From positions 1-64,000 of the forward strand of contig CAYUVA010000013.1 of assembly GCA_964448115.1 (NCBI GenBank): 64,000 bases of DNA, given 5' to 3'. Positions 41,758 to 51,064 of the stretch are shown here, piece by piece. Position numbers and translations under genes: made by a program. Origin of the DNA: CAYUVA01 sp964448115 [NCBI: uncultured bacterium]. Lineage in GTDB: Bacteria; CAYUVA01. Each line of letters opens with the position of its first letter. The stretch's first letter is position 1. The notes beneath the pieces are model-generated. The model was not told the origin of the DNA. It did no database searches and saw nothing but the letters and a program-made list of their open reading frames with translations.

Positions 41758-44400
41758 ATGCACCTTAGAGGTATTCACGGAAGTGCCCTTTTTTTGGGTA
41801 TATGCCTGCTTTTGGCATTCGCCTTCACCGCTAACGCTGGAGATGTTGGTATCATCAAGGGTACCGTTACCGATGCTCAAAAGGAATGGCCTATGCCGGG
41901 GGTCTTTATCACTTTGGAAAGAGAGGGCGGGGATGTCTGGACGAAGGGTATCACCGCAGTAACCGATGTTGATGGTACTTTTTCCATGTTCAACATTCCC
42001 CCGGGTACTTATACCTTGGTTGCTGAATTCATGGGCTACGCCAAGACAAGAATTGAGGGCGTTGAGGTGTTCATGGATCAAACGACCGAGGTTAATTTCT
42101 CCATGAAAAAGGAGGCAGTCGGTAAGATCACCGAGGTGATCGAGGCTGAGGCGCCCCCGATAATAAAGAAAGAAAAGACACATGCATTCGATGAGATCAC
42201 AACTGAGGAGCTTGAGGATTTCCCAATCCCCGGCAGATCTTTCCAGGCTGCTCTTGAGCTTTTGCCTGGCGTTACCCAGGGCGCTACCGACGGACAATCA
42301 CATGTGCGCGGTGGCAGGGATAACGAGCTTGGATACTATGTTGACGGACATAGCGTCAACGATCCAGTAACCGGCACATTCGGAACCAATCTGAATATGA
42401 ACTCCATCGAGAGCATGGAGGTTATAACCGGTGGCTTCAATGCTGAATATGGTAAGTACATGTCTGGGATGGTCAACGTGGTTACCAAAAGCGGTGGCAA
42501 CGAGTTCCACGGCAATGTGGGCTTGTATTACCGAAACGATGCACTTGACTTCGTTGATGAGGAGATCGATCACTATCGATACCAGCCAGATTTCTCTCTT
42601 GAGGGATTTATCATACCTGATCGCCTAACCTTCTTTACCTCTGTAGAGTTCGCCAAGATAGAATATAACAGGGAATGGATGAGGTCAGATTACTGGTGGG
42701 ATGGCTATGATGGTCAAGCCAAGCTGACCTACCGACTGACCCCGGATGATAAGTTTGTTATCAACTTCACCAAGAGCTATGCAGAGATCGGCAGACCCTA
42801 CAAGTGGATCCCTGAGGGGCATAATCCGACCCAGCTTCAAGATACCGGTTCTGTGATGGCAAAGTACACCCACATCTTCACTCCAGAGACTTATTTCAAC
42901 CTTCGTTATCAGCACATGAATATGCACCTTAAGGTGAGCGTTCATAATACTCCTGGCGATCATGAGCCTTACACCATGGCTCTTATCATCGCCAGGCCAG
43001 ATGCAGATATCTGGGATGAACTCGCTGAGTACACCGATGGAGAGGTTACCAGTGCTGAAGACCTCGACGATGACGAGATATATATCAGCGGCGATCTGTA
43101 TTACTGGTACCAGAGATATACCTTTGTCAACAGCTTGAAGGGAGAGTTCGTTACCCATCTGGGCAAGGATCACAACATCAAGGCTGGTTACGAGGTCATG
43201 CATGTGAATTACCTGGATCAGTTCCTCTGGACCGGCATCAACTGGTATGTCTATTACGGCGACCGTTGGTTCGGCAGGGGAGATCCCTTTGATGACTGGG
43301 CAGGTGATTTCCCTTACCAGCAGTACCGAAAGGAGGTACCCCCCGGAGAGGACTACAGCAACAACCACAAGGTGCAGACCGTTATGGGACAGTATGTCGG
43401 CTTCATCCAGGATACATGGAGCGCTTTCCCTACTCTTACCGTGAACATGGGACTGCGCTATGACTACGAGGGTATCTTCGGCTCAAAGGACTTCAGCCCC
43501 CGCATCGGAGTCAATTATGTGCCTAACGAGAAAACCAAGCTATATCTTAATTACGGTCATTTCTATAACAGCCTGAATCTTCATTATGCCCAGGTTACCG
43601 ATGAATCAAAGAAGTTCCAGTATCGTAACTACGATCCCAGCTTCGACGATCCGAACCAGATCCCCTGGAGCACCCAGGACTATGTCCCTTCAAATCTTGA
43701 ATCGGAGAAGACAAACTTCATCCAGATCGGTTTTGAGCGTGCCCTGTCAAAGAACACACTGCTCGAGATCATCGGCTCATTCAAGAAGGTCCATAACCTG
43801 TATGTGGTAGTTGACCTAGCCCCGGGACAGTACATGGGACCGCAGCAGGCACAGGCTATCGGATATGCCGACTACTGGGGACTTGACTTCAAGCTAACAA
43901 AAAGGCTAAGCAATAACTGGTCTGCGAGGTTCTCTTATTCCTACTCATCGATTATGGGAACCCTCGACTGGTACGACTACATCTCCAACCAGTACTATTC
44001 GCCGAACCGAGGCGAGCTGTACCCGCTCGATTGGGATGTGCCGCATGACATAAAGCTATCTGGACGCTATGAGCTGCCCTGGAAGATGGATTTCTCCATG
44101 ATCTTCAGGTATCAGAGCGGTTATCCATATACAAAGTACCACTGGAACTTCCTTGGTGGAAGGCCGGATAAGGTCTGGGATACTGCGAAGAACTCCAAGA
44201 GAGTGCCTGATCTACACTCCATGGATGTTACTCTGGGCAAGGCGTTCGACTGGGGAACCAGGTACTCCCTAAAGCTGTACCTGAAGGTTTACAACCTGTA
44301 CAACCAGCGCAATGTAGTGGAGGTCTTCCCCAATACTGGACATGCGATGACGGTCCAAGCCAGAAGGAGAGTGGAGCTAGGCTTTAACTTCAAGTTCTAG
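41758..44400 (+). CDS. TonB-dependent receptor with N-terminal carboxypeptidase-regulatory-like domain
   Basis: 880 aa from the ATG at 41758, which has AAGGAGGA seven bases upstream. Signal peptide (1-22); a CarboxypepD_reg-like domain (~28-118: IKGTVTDAQ...GVFITL...GTFSMFNIPPGTYTL); plug (~140-245: ITTEELEDFPIPG...VRGGRDNELGYYVDG); the rest is a 22-strand-type outer-membrane barrel ending in aromatic F. This OAR/SusC-like architecture imports siderophores, glycans or peptides, or exports surface molecules. No TonB, ExbB or SusD partner is adjacent. Confidence 0.88.
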   Translation: MHLRGIHGSALFLGICLLLAFAFTANAGDVGIIKGTVTDAQKEWPMPGVFITLEREGGDVWTKGITAVTDVDGTFSMFNIPPGTYTLVAEFMGYAKTRIEGVEVFMDQTTEVNFSMKKEAVGKITEVIEAEAPPIIKKEKTHAFDEITTEELEDFPIPGRSFQAALELLPGVTQGATDGQSHVRGGRDNELGYYVDGHSVNDPVTGTFGTNLNMNSIESMEVITGGFNAEYGKYMSGMVNVVTKSGGNEFHGNVGLYYRNDALDFVDEEIDHYRYQPDFSLEGFIIPDRLTFFTSVEFAKIEYNREWMRSDYWWDGYDGQAKLTYRLTPDDKFVINFTKSYAEIGRPYKWIPEGHNPTQLQDTGSVMAKYTHIFTPETYFNLRYQHMNMHLKVSVHNTPGDHEPYTMALIIARPDADIWDELAEYTDGEVTSAEDLDDDEIYISGDLYYWYQRYTFVNSLKGEFVTHLGKDHNIKAGYEVMHVNYLDQFLWTGINWYVYYGDRWFGRGDPFDDWAGDFPYQQYRKEVPPGEDYSNNHKVQTVMGQYVGFIQDTWSAFPTLTVNMGLRYDYEGIFGSKDFSPRIGVNYVPNEKTKLYLNYGHFYNSLNLHYAQVTDESKKFQYRNYDPSFDDPNQIPWSTQDYVPSNLESEKTNFIQIGFERALSKNTLLEIIGSFKKVHNLYVVVDLAPGQYMGPQQAQAIGYADYWGLDFKLTKRLSNNWSARFSYSYSSIMGTLDWYDYISNQYYSPNRGELYPLDWDVPHDIKLSGRYELPWKMDFSMIFRYQSGYPYTKYHWNFLGGRPDKVWDTAKNSKRVPDLHSMDVTLGKAFDWGTRYSLKLYLKVYNLYNQRNVVEVFPNTGHAMTVQARRRVELGFNFKF

Positions 44401-44426
44401 CCGCAAGAGCAAGACCGATAAACTTC

Positions 44427-44475
44427 AGGCGGCGTTTGCTGGACATACAGCAGGTGCCGCCTATTATTTTATACA
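44427..44475 (+). terminator. rho-independent-like terminator of the TonB receptor gene
   Basis: A hairpin (44427-44462) has outer stem AGGCGGC/GCCGCCT and inner stem TGCTG/CAGCA, followed by TATTATTTTATA. It begins 27 bases after the stop codon. Confidence 0.65.
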
Positions 44476-44538
44476 AAAATTATATATAGAGACCCTCCCC
44501 TGATTTATTATGCGGCGGAAATCCAGTAATCACGGGCA

Positions 44539-44609
44539 GTGATAGAGTGATAAAGGCGTATTAACCACAAAGGCACAAAGAAGAAGTGATACGGTGATAA
44601 AGTGATAGG
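44539..44609. repeat. GTGATANN / CAAAGGCAC composite repeat
   Basis: GTGATAGA, GTGATAAA, GGCGTATT in phase (44539-44562), then AACCACAAAGGCACAAAG, then GTGATACG, GTGATAAA, GTGATAGG (44586-44609). The order of parts matches the copy at 11782-11920. Confidence 0.65.
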
Positions 44610-44704
44610 GGAAATAAAGACCCTCAGCCATTTTTCCTGGCTTTATCTGGTTGCGGCTACGCTGCCTTAGATAATTAGCCTAAGAAACCTGGCCTGGATT
44701 ATTA

Positions 44705-45304
44705 TTAAAGCTCCTCGCCGACCTGGTAGCGTGTAAAGCGCCTGATGACGATGTTCTCCCCGGTGGTCGCTATGGTCTCTTTGACCAGCTCCTCGATTGT
44801 CTTCTTGGGATCTTTTATATATTCCTGTTCCAGGAGGCAGTTTTCCTTATAGAATTTTGTGAGCCTTCCCTCTATAATCTTCTCGATTATTTCCGGCGGT
44901 TTCCTGGAGTCTTGTATCTGTGCGCGCAGGATCTCCTTTTCCTTGTCGAGCACATCCTCTGGTACATGGTCGCGACTCACATAGGTTGGATTGGCGGCTG
45001 CTATCTGCATGCAGATCTCCTTAGCCAGGCTAACGAACTGCTCGTTTTTAGCAACGAAATCGGTCTCGCAGTTGATCTCGAGCAGCACGCCAAGCTTGTC
45101 TCCGAAGTGTATGTACGAGGCTATCCTTCCCTCTGATGCTGCCCTGGTGGCTTTTTTCAGGGCACCAACGATCCCCTTTTTTCTGAGCAGTTCGGCTGCT
45201 TTTTCGATATCGCCATCGGTTTGGTTGAGTGCATTTTTGCAGTCGAGGATGCCGGCTTGTGTCTTTTCTCTCAGGATCTTGACCATTTCAGCGGTGATTT
45301 CCAT
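44705..45304 (-). CDS. tsf: translation elongation factor Ts
   Basis: 199 aa, the short EF-Ts form. N-terminal UBA-like domain MVKILREKTQAGILDCKNAL (about 6-25), core NCETDFVAKNEQF (about 78-90), C-terminal module GENIVIRRFTRYQVGE. It regenerates EF-Tu-GTP. ATG at 45304 with GGAGGTT upstream. Last gene of rplM-rpsI-rpsB-tsf. Confidence 0.95.
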   Translation of the reverse strand: MEITAEMVKILREKTQAGILDCKNALNQTDGDIEKAAELLRKKGIVGALKKATRAASEGRIASYIHFGDKLGVLLEINCETDFVAKNEQFVSLAKEICMQIAAANPTYVSRDHVPEDVLDKEKEILRAQIQDSRKPPEIIEKIIEGRLTKFYKENCLLEQEYIKDPKKTIEELVKETIATTGENIVIRRFTRYQVGEEL

Positions 45305-45334
45305 CTTTAGTAACCTCCCAGGTTTTCTGGATGT

Positions 45335-46255
45335 TTATTGTTGAAGTTCCTCTTTTTCTTCCTCAATGGTTTCGTTTTGTGGTTTATCGGAGGCGATATC
45401 CTCTGCCGGTCTTTTCGTCTCTGCATCTTCATCATTCTTCTCGATCATCTTGGCTTCAGTCTTCTGCTCGAGCTTTGGCTTGTTATCATGGCTGGTTTCA
45501 ATTTTTTCTGTTGTTTCTTCGGCTGGTTCCTCTTCTTGCTCGAAGGATTCTTCCCCCTCCTCGATGGCTCTCAGGATCTCCTTTCCGCGAATGACCGCCT
45601 CGGCGATCTTGCTGGTTATCAGCCTGATGGCTCTGATTGCATCATCGTTGCCCGGTATAGGGAAATCGACTATATCCGGATCGCAATTGGTATCGACTAT
45701 GGCGACTATAGGAATATTCAGCTTTCTTGCCTCTTTTACTGCAATCTCCTCGCGTTTAGGGTCAACTATATAGACGATATCAGGCAATTCGGTCATCTCC
45801 TTGATACCGCTCAGGTTTCGATTCATTTTATTTATCAGTTTCTCCATCTTGACGCGTTCTTTCTTGACCATGCCCTCAATCTCGCCCTTGGAAAAGATCT
45901 CCTCCATCCTTTTTAGCTTTTGTATGCTTCTTCGGATGGTAGCGAAGTTAGTAAGCGTTCCGCCGAGCCAGCGGTGAGCCACGTAGTACATTTCGCATTT
46001 TCTTGCCTCATCGACGATTGCCGACTGCGCCTGTTTCTTTGTACCTACGAATAGTACCTTACCGTCCTGTGCTACGGTCTCGACCACGAAGTTGTATGCA
46101 TCCTTGAACTTCTTGAGGGTCTTTTGCAGGTCTATGATGTAGATACCGTTTCTCTCCCCGAAGATGTAGTCTTCCATCTTGGGGTTCCAGCGTTTGGTCT
46201 GATGACCGAAGTGTACTCCTGCCTCCAGGAGTTGTCTCATGCTCATTACTGTCAA
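45335..46255 (-). CDS. rpsB: 30S ribosomal protein S2
   Basis: 306 aa. The S2 core (~1-228) includes [19 protein letters not shown] and [18 protein letters not shown]; the C-terminal ~75 residues are an acidic Glu/Lys-rich extension ([16 protein letters not shown]...). A TTG at 46255 lies seven bases after AAGGAG (46268-46263), a better distance than ATG codons at 46246 or 46240, so the TTG start is plausible. Bound to the 30S head; coupled to tsf downstream. Confidence 0.92.
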   Translation of the reverse strand: MTVMSMRQLLEAGVHFGHQTKRWNPKMEDYIFGERNGIYIIDLQKTLKKFKDAYNFVVETVAQDGKVLFVGTKKQAQSAIVDEARKCEMYYVAHRWLGGTLTNFATIRRSIQKLKRMEEIFSKGEIEGMVKKERVKMEKLINKMNRNLSGIKEMTELPDIVYIVDPKREEIAVKEARKLNIPIVAIVDTNCDPDIVDFPIPGNDDAIRAIRLITSKIAEAVIRGKEILRAIEEGEESFEQEEEPAEETTEKIETSHDNKPKLEQKTEAKMIEKNDEDAETKRPAEDIASDKPQNETIEEEKEELQQ

Positions 46256-46308
46256 TATTGATCTCCTTGTTTCACAGGAAAAGATTTTAGGATGAAACGC
46301 AAGGTTTA

Positions 46309-46701
46309 TTATCTCTTGGAGTACTGGTATCTGGCTCTGGCTCCGCGTTGACCGTACTTTTTCCTTTCTTTCATTCGTGGGTCGCGAGTAACCAGACCAG
46401 CGTTCTTTAGTATCCCTTTAAGAGCCGGATTGTACTCGATCAAAGCCCTGGTAATGCCGTGCCGAATGGCACCTGCTTGACCAGCCAGCCCTCCGCCGGT
46501 TACATTCACATAGATATCGAATTTCCGCAGAGCATCGCAGAGCAATAGCGGTTGAAGCACCACCTTACGATAAGATTCTACCGGAAGATACTCCTCGAAT
46601 TCTCGTTTATTGATGGTGATCTCGCCAGTGCCCCTTTTCAGCCATACCCTGGCTATGGCGGTCTTTCTGCGACCGGTCCCGTAGTATTTATCTTCTCTCA
46701 C
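46309..46701 (-). CDS. rpsI: 30S ribosomal protein S9
   Basis: 130 aa, with [13 protein letters not shown] at the start, [15 protein letters not shown] mid-protein and the family ending RARYQYSKR, whose lysine-arginine tail reaches the P site. The start is GTG with AAGGAGG five bases upstream. Follows rplM by 10 bp. Confidence 0.96.
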   Translation of the reverse strand: MREDKYYGTGRRKTAIARVWLKRGTGEITINKREFEEYLPVESYRKVVLQPLLLCDALRKFDIYVNVTGGGLAGQAGAIRHGITRALIEYNPALKGILKNAGLVTRDPRMKERKKYGQRGARARYQYSKR

Positions 46702-46711
46702 CTAAACCTCC

Positions 46712-47164
46712 TTAGGTTATATTCTTCTTTAGGTCAGGATGGTTGTATGGTATAGGCTTCTGTGCCTGGTGTTCGTGCTTGTCTCCAGCATATACCTTGA
46801 GCTTCTTGAACATCTTTCTTCCCAGCTTGCCTTTGGGCATCATTCCCCATACGGCATGTTTGATTATACGGGTGGGGTCTTTTTGCATCAACTTATTATA
46901 GCTGATCTCCTTAAGCCCGGACTGGTAGCCGCTGTGGTGGCGATATAGTTTCTGCTGCGCTTTCTTGCCGCTGATTGCTACCTTGTCAGCGTTTATGATA
47001 ACTACATAGTCGCCGACATCAAGGTTACCCGTGTAATAAGGCTTGTGCTTGCCGATGAGCAGTTGCGCTGCCACCGAAGCAAGCCTTCCCAACACCATAT
47101 TCTCTGCATCGAGCAGGTACCATTTTTGCTCGATATCCTTCTGTTTTGTCGTTGTAATTCGCAT
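46712..47164 (-). CDS. rplM: 50S ribosomal protein L13
   Basis: 150 aa from the ATG at 47164 (MRITTTKQ), with AGGTGA upstream; an in-frame upstream codon adding eight residues is unlikely. Family segments: KWYLLDAENMVLGRLAS, YVVIINADKVAISGKK and VWGMMPKGKLGRKMFKKLKVYAG. First gene of the ribosomal unit and directly downstream of a consensus promoter. Confidence 0.96.
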   Translation of the reverse strand: MRITTTKQKDIEQKWYLLDAENMVLGRLASVAAQLLIGKHKPYYTGNLDVGDYVVIINADKVAISGKKAQQKLYRHHSGYQSGLKEISYNKLMQKDPTRIIKHAVWGMMPKGKLGRKMFKKLKVYAGDKHEHQAQKPIPYNHPDLKKNIT

Positions 47165-47206
47165 TTTTTCACCTATCAGTATTATCAATTATACTGCGAA
47201 ATGGTT

Positions 47207-47235
47207 ATTATAAAGATTCAAGGTCATCCTGTCAA
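47207..47235 (-). promoter_or_regulatory. full-consensus sigma70 promoter of rplM-rpsI-rpsB-tsf
   Basis: On the minus strand TTGACA (47235-47230), 17-bp spacer, TATAAT (47212-47207). Both hexamers match the consensus at all positions. Expected 5' leader ~35 nt. Confidence 0.85.
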
Positions 47236-47329
47236 GTGGATTTGGACCTGAGAAAGGACTGGGAAAATGATACCAGATTTCTTAGTATAACTTGAGCCAT
47301 ACCTGGTTTTGGTCTAATAAATAGCTGAC

Positions 47330-47815
47330 ATGAGCGAAAAGATCAGATTTGTAGCCGATGCTATGCTAGGGACCCTGGCAAAGAGGCTAAGGTGGCTGGG
47401 CTTTGATACGCTATATCAGCCTGGTATCGAGGATGAAAAACTGATCCAGCTTGCCTTACAGGATCGAATACTATTGACCAGGGACACTGAGCTAACCAGG
47501 CGAATAAACAGCATGAATCGGAAGCAAGACTCCCACATAAGATATATCTTCATAATCGGCGACAAGGTGAATGAACAGCTCGAGCACCTTAGCAGTGAAC
47601 TTGGTGTAGCTATCAGGATGCAACGAAAAAGCAGATGCACGATATGCAATACGATGCTAAGACAAGTGAAGCCACACGAGGTTGCTGGACTTGTGCCTGA
47701 GTATATACTTAGTGTCCATCGTCAGTTCTATCTTTGCGATAATTGTAACAAGGCATACTGGAAGGGAAGCCACTTCGAGAGATTCATCGGGTCGCTACCT
47801 GATGAGGTTAAATAA
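47330..47815 (+). CDS. Mut7-C RNase-domain protein with zinc ribbon
   Basis: 161 aa. The PIN-like fold starts RFVADAMLGTLAKRLRWLGFDT (about 5-26) with acidic residues in LTRDTELTRR (about 49-58). The C-terminal ribbon has CTICN and CDNCNKAYWKGSHFERF. Family members are predicted RNases of unknown target. It lies just upstream of an oxidoreductase gene and the t6A cluster; no functional link is evident. Confidence 0.85.
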   Translation: MSEKIRFVADAMLGTLAKRLRWLGFDTLYQPGIEDEKLIQLALQDRILLTRDTELTRRINSMNRKQDSHIRYIFIIGDKVNEQLEHLSSELGVAIRMQRKSRCTICNTMLRQVKPHEVAGLVPEYILSVHRQFYLCDNCNKAYWKGSHFERFIGSLPDEVK

Positions 47816-47830
47816 TGAAGGTAAAAGCAA

Positions 47831-48838
47831 ATGAAAAATAACATAACAACCACCATCGCAATTGTTGGATTAGGTAACTGGGGCAAGAATCACCTCAGAA
47901 CCTTCGATGCCATACCCTGGTGCCAAGTAAAGTATATCTTTGACAAGGATAATAAATGCCTCAGCGAGATTGGTAATCGTTATGCACGGATTCGATGCGC
48001 CACCCGGTTCGGGGATATAATCGAGGATGCTGATATCGAGGGCGTGGTGATTGCCACATCCTCCAATAGCCACTATTCGCTAACCAGAGATAGCCTTGTC
48101 GCCGGCAAGGATGTGCTGGTTGAAAAGCCGCTTGCCGGCACCAGCAGGGAGGCTTCCGAGCTATGCGAGCTGGCTCAAAGAAATGGCTGTATTCTCATGG
48201 TCGGACATCTACTATTATATCACCCGGCGCTGGCAAAGCTGATCGAGCTTATCCATGAGGGTCTGCTCGGTGATATCTATTACTTCTACTCCCAGCGAAC
48301 CAATCTCGGCATCATACGAGATGATGAGAACTGCATGTATAGCCTTGCTGCGCACGATATATCGGCTGCGTTGCATATATTCAACGGTGAAATGCCTCGA
48401 AAGGTAAGCGCGGTAGGAAGCTGCTATGTTCGAAAGGATATCGAGGATGTGGTCTTTTTGAATTGCATTTATGACAACGGAAGCTTGGCTAATATTCACA
48501 CCAGTTGGCTGGATCCTCATAAGGTCAGAAGAATTACCGTGGTCGGCTCAAGGAAGATGGCTGTCTTTGATGACATGGAGACAACCGAGAAGCTGCGAAT
48601 CTATGACAAGGGTGTCGATATGGATCATGGCTATAACTCGTTCGGCGAGGCTATGAGCCTGCGGTTCGGGGATATCTACTCGCCAAGCATCAACATGCGC
48701 GAGCCGCTCAGGCTGGAAGCGGAACACTTCCTCGATTGCATCGTCAACCGAAAGCAGCCTCTCACCCCCGGCCAGGAAGGGCTTAAGGTGGTACAGATAC
48801 TGGAGCAAGCACAACAAAGCCTGAAAGCAAAAAGATAG
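47831..48838 (+). CDS. Gfo/Idh/MocA-family NAD(P)-dependent oxidoreductase
   Basis: 335 aa. N-terminal Rossmann domain with VGLGNWGKNHLR (about 12-23) and the EKPLAG motif (about 97-102) that carries the catalytic lysine; C-terminal alpha/beta domain with ISAALHIFNGEMP. Enzymes of this family oxidise or reduce sugars, often UDP-sugars for surface glycans. Specific substrate cannot be told from sequence. Confidence 0.85.
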   Translation: MKNNITTTIAIVGLGNWGKNHLRTFDAIPWCQVKYIFDKDNKCLSEIGNRYARIRCATRFGDIIEDADIEGVVIATSSNSHYSLTRDSLVAGKDVLVEKPLAGTSREASELCELAQRNGCILMVGHLLLYHPALAKLIELIHEGLLGDIYYFYSQRTNLGIIRDDENCMYSLAAHDISAALHIFNGEMPRKVSAVGSCYVRKDIEDVVFLNCIYDNGSLANIHTSWLDPHKVRRITVVGSRKMAVFDDMETTEKLRIYDKGVDMDHGYNSFGEAMSLRFGDIYSPSINMREPLRLEAEHFLDCIVNRKQPLTPGQEGLKVVQILEQAQQSLKAKR

Positions 48839-48849
48839 GTCATTAAATA

Positions 48850-49332
48850 GTGTCTGAACCCCATAAGAACATGGTCATTGAGACAAACTCCACCCAAGAG
48901 ACCATCGAGCTTGGAGCCAGACTAGGCGCTAGACTCAAGGCAGAGGATGTAGTCTGCCTTATAGGGGATCTGGGCAGCGGGAAGACTCAACTGACCAAGG
49001 GAATAGCCAAGGGGTTGAAGATTAAAAGCCATCGATATGTTAACAGCCCCACCTTCATGATCTTGAATATCCATCATGGCGAAACTTCGACCCTATATCA
49101 TCTCGATTTCTATCGCCTGAACAACAAGCAGGATGCGCTTGATGCCGGGTTGGATGAATATATCCCCTCTGATGGGGTTACGGTAATCGAGTGGGCGGAT
49201 CGCATAGCGGACATTCTCCCTGATCATAGGTTGGATGTGTATCTTGAGATACTCTCCGAGCATCATCGAAGGATAACAATCAGTAAGGTTGGTAGGTTTG
49301 ACATCGACCTCGACACCCTGGAGGTTTTATGA
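48850..49332 (+). CDS. tsaE: tRNA t6A synthesis ATPase TsaE
   Basis: 160 aa from a GTG (an ATG at 48871 is possible). P-loop GDLGSGKTQLTKGIAKGL (about 38-55), NSPTF (about 66-70) and the IEWADRI segment (about 115-121). It energises the TsaB-TsaD complex that transfers threonylcarbamoyl to A37. The stop overlaps the tsaB start by four bases. Confidence 0.93.
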   Translation: MSEPHKNMVIETNSTQETIELGARLGARLKAEDVVCLIGDLGSGKTQLTKGIAKGLKIKSHRYVNSPTFMILNIHHGETSTLYHLDFYRLNNKQDALDAGLDEYIPSDGVTVIEWADRIADILPDHRLDVYLEILSEHHRRITISKVGRFDIDLDTLEVL

Positions 49333-50012
49333 GGCTGCTAGCCGTTGAAACATCGACCCTTTACGGAAGCGTTGCTTTATTCGAGGGAGAAACCATGCTT
49401 GCTGAATTGACCTATCGGGCAGCTCAAACGCACTCTAAACAACTGATGGCAACAATAGATAAGGTCTTATCTCTCGGTGGCATCGAGGCGCATAAACTAG
49501 AGGCAATAGCGGTCTCACTGGGTCCGGGGAGCTTTACTGCCCTGCGTATAGGAGTGGCTACCGCAAAATCGCTTGCCCATATACTCGATATTCCGATGGT
49601 GGGGAGGCTCTCACTGGATATTCTAGCTGAGGGCTGCGGCGCTTATGATGGAAGAATTATCTGCCTGATCGAAGTGAAGAAAGGGGAGCTTTTTATAAGA
49701 AAATACGAGTCCAAGGCACTCGAAAAGAATGCAATGGATGATATTTCCATTATTGCTATCAAGGATCTACCCGGGGTATTAAAAACAGGAGACCTGGTAG
49801 TCGGCGAGTTTATACATCGACAGGCGCCCCTTGCTGAGGCAATTTGCTCGGCAAAAGCAATCATCGCACCAATCGAGTTAGCCTTGCCCAGAGCTTCCGT
49901 GTTGGCTCGAATGGCTATGGGGAATCTGAAGCGAGGCGAAGCTGACTCCTACCTAACCCTTGAGCCGGTGTATATCAAGATGCCGCCAATTAAAACCAAG
50001 AAGAGATGCTGA
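49329..50012 (+). CDS. tsaB: tRNA t6A synthesis protein TsaB
   Basis: 227 aa ASKHA-fold paralogue of TsaD without the metal site. It begins MRLLAVETSTLYGSVALF and has VSLGPGSFTALRIGVATAKSLAH (about 60-82), the family hallmark. It scaffolds TsaD and TsaE. The end overlaps the tsaD start by seven bases. Confidence 0.93.
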   Translation: MRLLAVETSTLYGSVALFEGETMLAELTYRAAQTHSKQLMATIDKVLSLGGIEAHKLEAIAVSLGPGSFTALRIGVATAKSLAHILDIPMVGRLSLDILAEGCGAYDGRIICLIEVKKGELFIRKYESKALEKNAMDDISIIAIKDLPGVLKTGDLVVGEFIHRQAPLAEAICSAKAIIAPIELALPRASVLARMAMGNLKRGEADSYLTLEPVYIKMPPIKTKKRC

Positions 50013-51064
50013 TACTAGGTATTGATACATCCTGTGATGATACTTGCGCTGCCGTTGTCGAGGATGGATGCAAGATCCTATCTAATATAATTTCCTCCCA
50101 GGTAGAGTTCCACAGGGAATATGGTGGTGTAGTGCCCGAGATAGCCTCACGCAAACATATTCTTAACATTCAACCAGTCATTCAGCAGGCTCTTGAAAAA
50201 GCCTTAATAGACTTCAACCAACTCGATGCGGTTGCAGTTACCCAGGGTCCCGGGCTTATAGGTTCGCTCGTCATCGGTATCGCTGCTGCCAAGTCCCTAA
50301 GCTATCTTAAACGCATTCCGCTTATTCCAGTAAATCATGTACTCGCTCATGCATACTCCAATTTTCTAGTGGAAATCGATATCCATGACAGCTTCTCGCC
50401 ACCTGCCTTTCCACTGCTTTCATTGGTCGTATCCGGCGGGCATACCGTCCTTCTAAAAGCATTGAGTCATCTTCAATACCAAGCCATCGGAACCACCCTG
50501 GATGATGCCGCTGGCGAGGCGTTCGACAAGGCAGCCAAAATGATGGGCTTGGGGTATCCTGGGGGGGCGATAGTCTCAAAATTAGCTATCGATGGTAATC
50601 CCGAGGCAGTTAGCTTTCCACGCCCAATGATGCACTCGGAGAGTTTTGATTTCAGCTTCAGCGGCTTAAAGACAGCCATATTGCATCATCTAAGGCGCTA
50701 TTATGGGGATATAACCTCACCAAGCTCGCCTCCCCTGGATATCCCAAGACAAGACCTGGCAGATATATGTGCTTCGTTTCAGGAGGCTGTGGTCGATGTT
50801 CTTTGCAGTAAGACTATTAATGCCGCATCAGCCATGGATATTGATACGATTGCAATCAGCGGTGGGGTAGCTGCAAATGCTCGTCTCAGAGGGCTTATGG
50901 CACAAAGAGCATCACAGGCTGGTATAAAGGTTTATTTCCCATCGCGGGTACTATGCACCGACAATGCGGCGATGATTGCTGGATTGGGCTTTCATCTTAT
51001 TAAACAGGGTCAAACAGCGGATATGAGCATGGATGGCATTGCTTCATTGTCCGAGATGATGTAA
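50006..51064 (+). CDS. tsaD: tRNA N6-adenosine threonylcarbamoyltransferase TsaD
   Basis: 352 aa catalytic subunit. LGIDTSCDDTCAAVV (3-17), the metal ligands in ASRKHI (about 49-54; a slight variation of the H-x3-H motif region) and NHVLAHAYS (about 110-118), VSGGHTVLL (about 138-146), DDAAGEAFDK (about 162-171) and ISGGVAANARLR (about 285-296). With tsaE and tsaB it makes t6A, the substrate of MtaB at 5.3 kb. Confidence 0.95.
   Translation: MLILGIDTSCDDTCAAVVEDGCKILSNIISSQVEFHREYGGVVPEIASRKHILNIQPVIQQALEKALIDFNQLDAVAVTQGPGLIGSLVIGIAAAKSLSYLKRIPLIPVNHVLAHAYSNFLVEIDIHDSFSPPAFPLLSLVVSGGHTVLLKALSHLQYQAIGTTLDDAAGEAFDKAAKMMGLGYPGGAIVSKLAIDGNPEAVSFPRPMMHSESFDFSFSGLKTAILHHLRRYYGDITSPSSPPLDIPRQDLADICASFQEAVVDVLCSKTINAASAMDIDTIAISGGVAANARLRGLMAQRASQAGIKVYFPSRVLCTDNAAMIAGLGFHLIKQGQTADMSMDGIASLSEMM

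Noticed and set aside
41674-42297. 207-codon open frame on the minus strand opposite the TonB-dependent receptor start
   Set aside because: It lies antisense to a well supported gene, has no ribosome binding site and its translation resembles no protein; it is a codon-bias shadow.
44539-44609. 8-bp tandem repeats as a CRISPR array
   Set aside because: Units are far too short, no spacers of uniform length exist and no cas gene is in the window.
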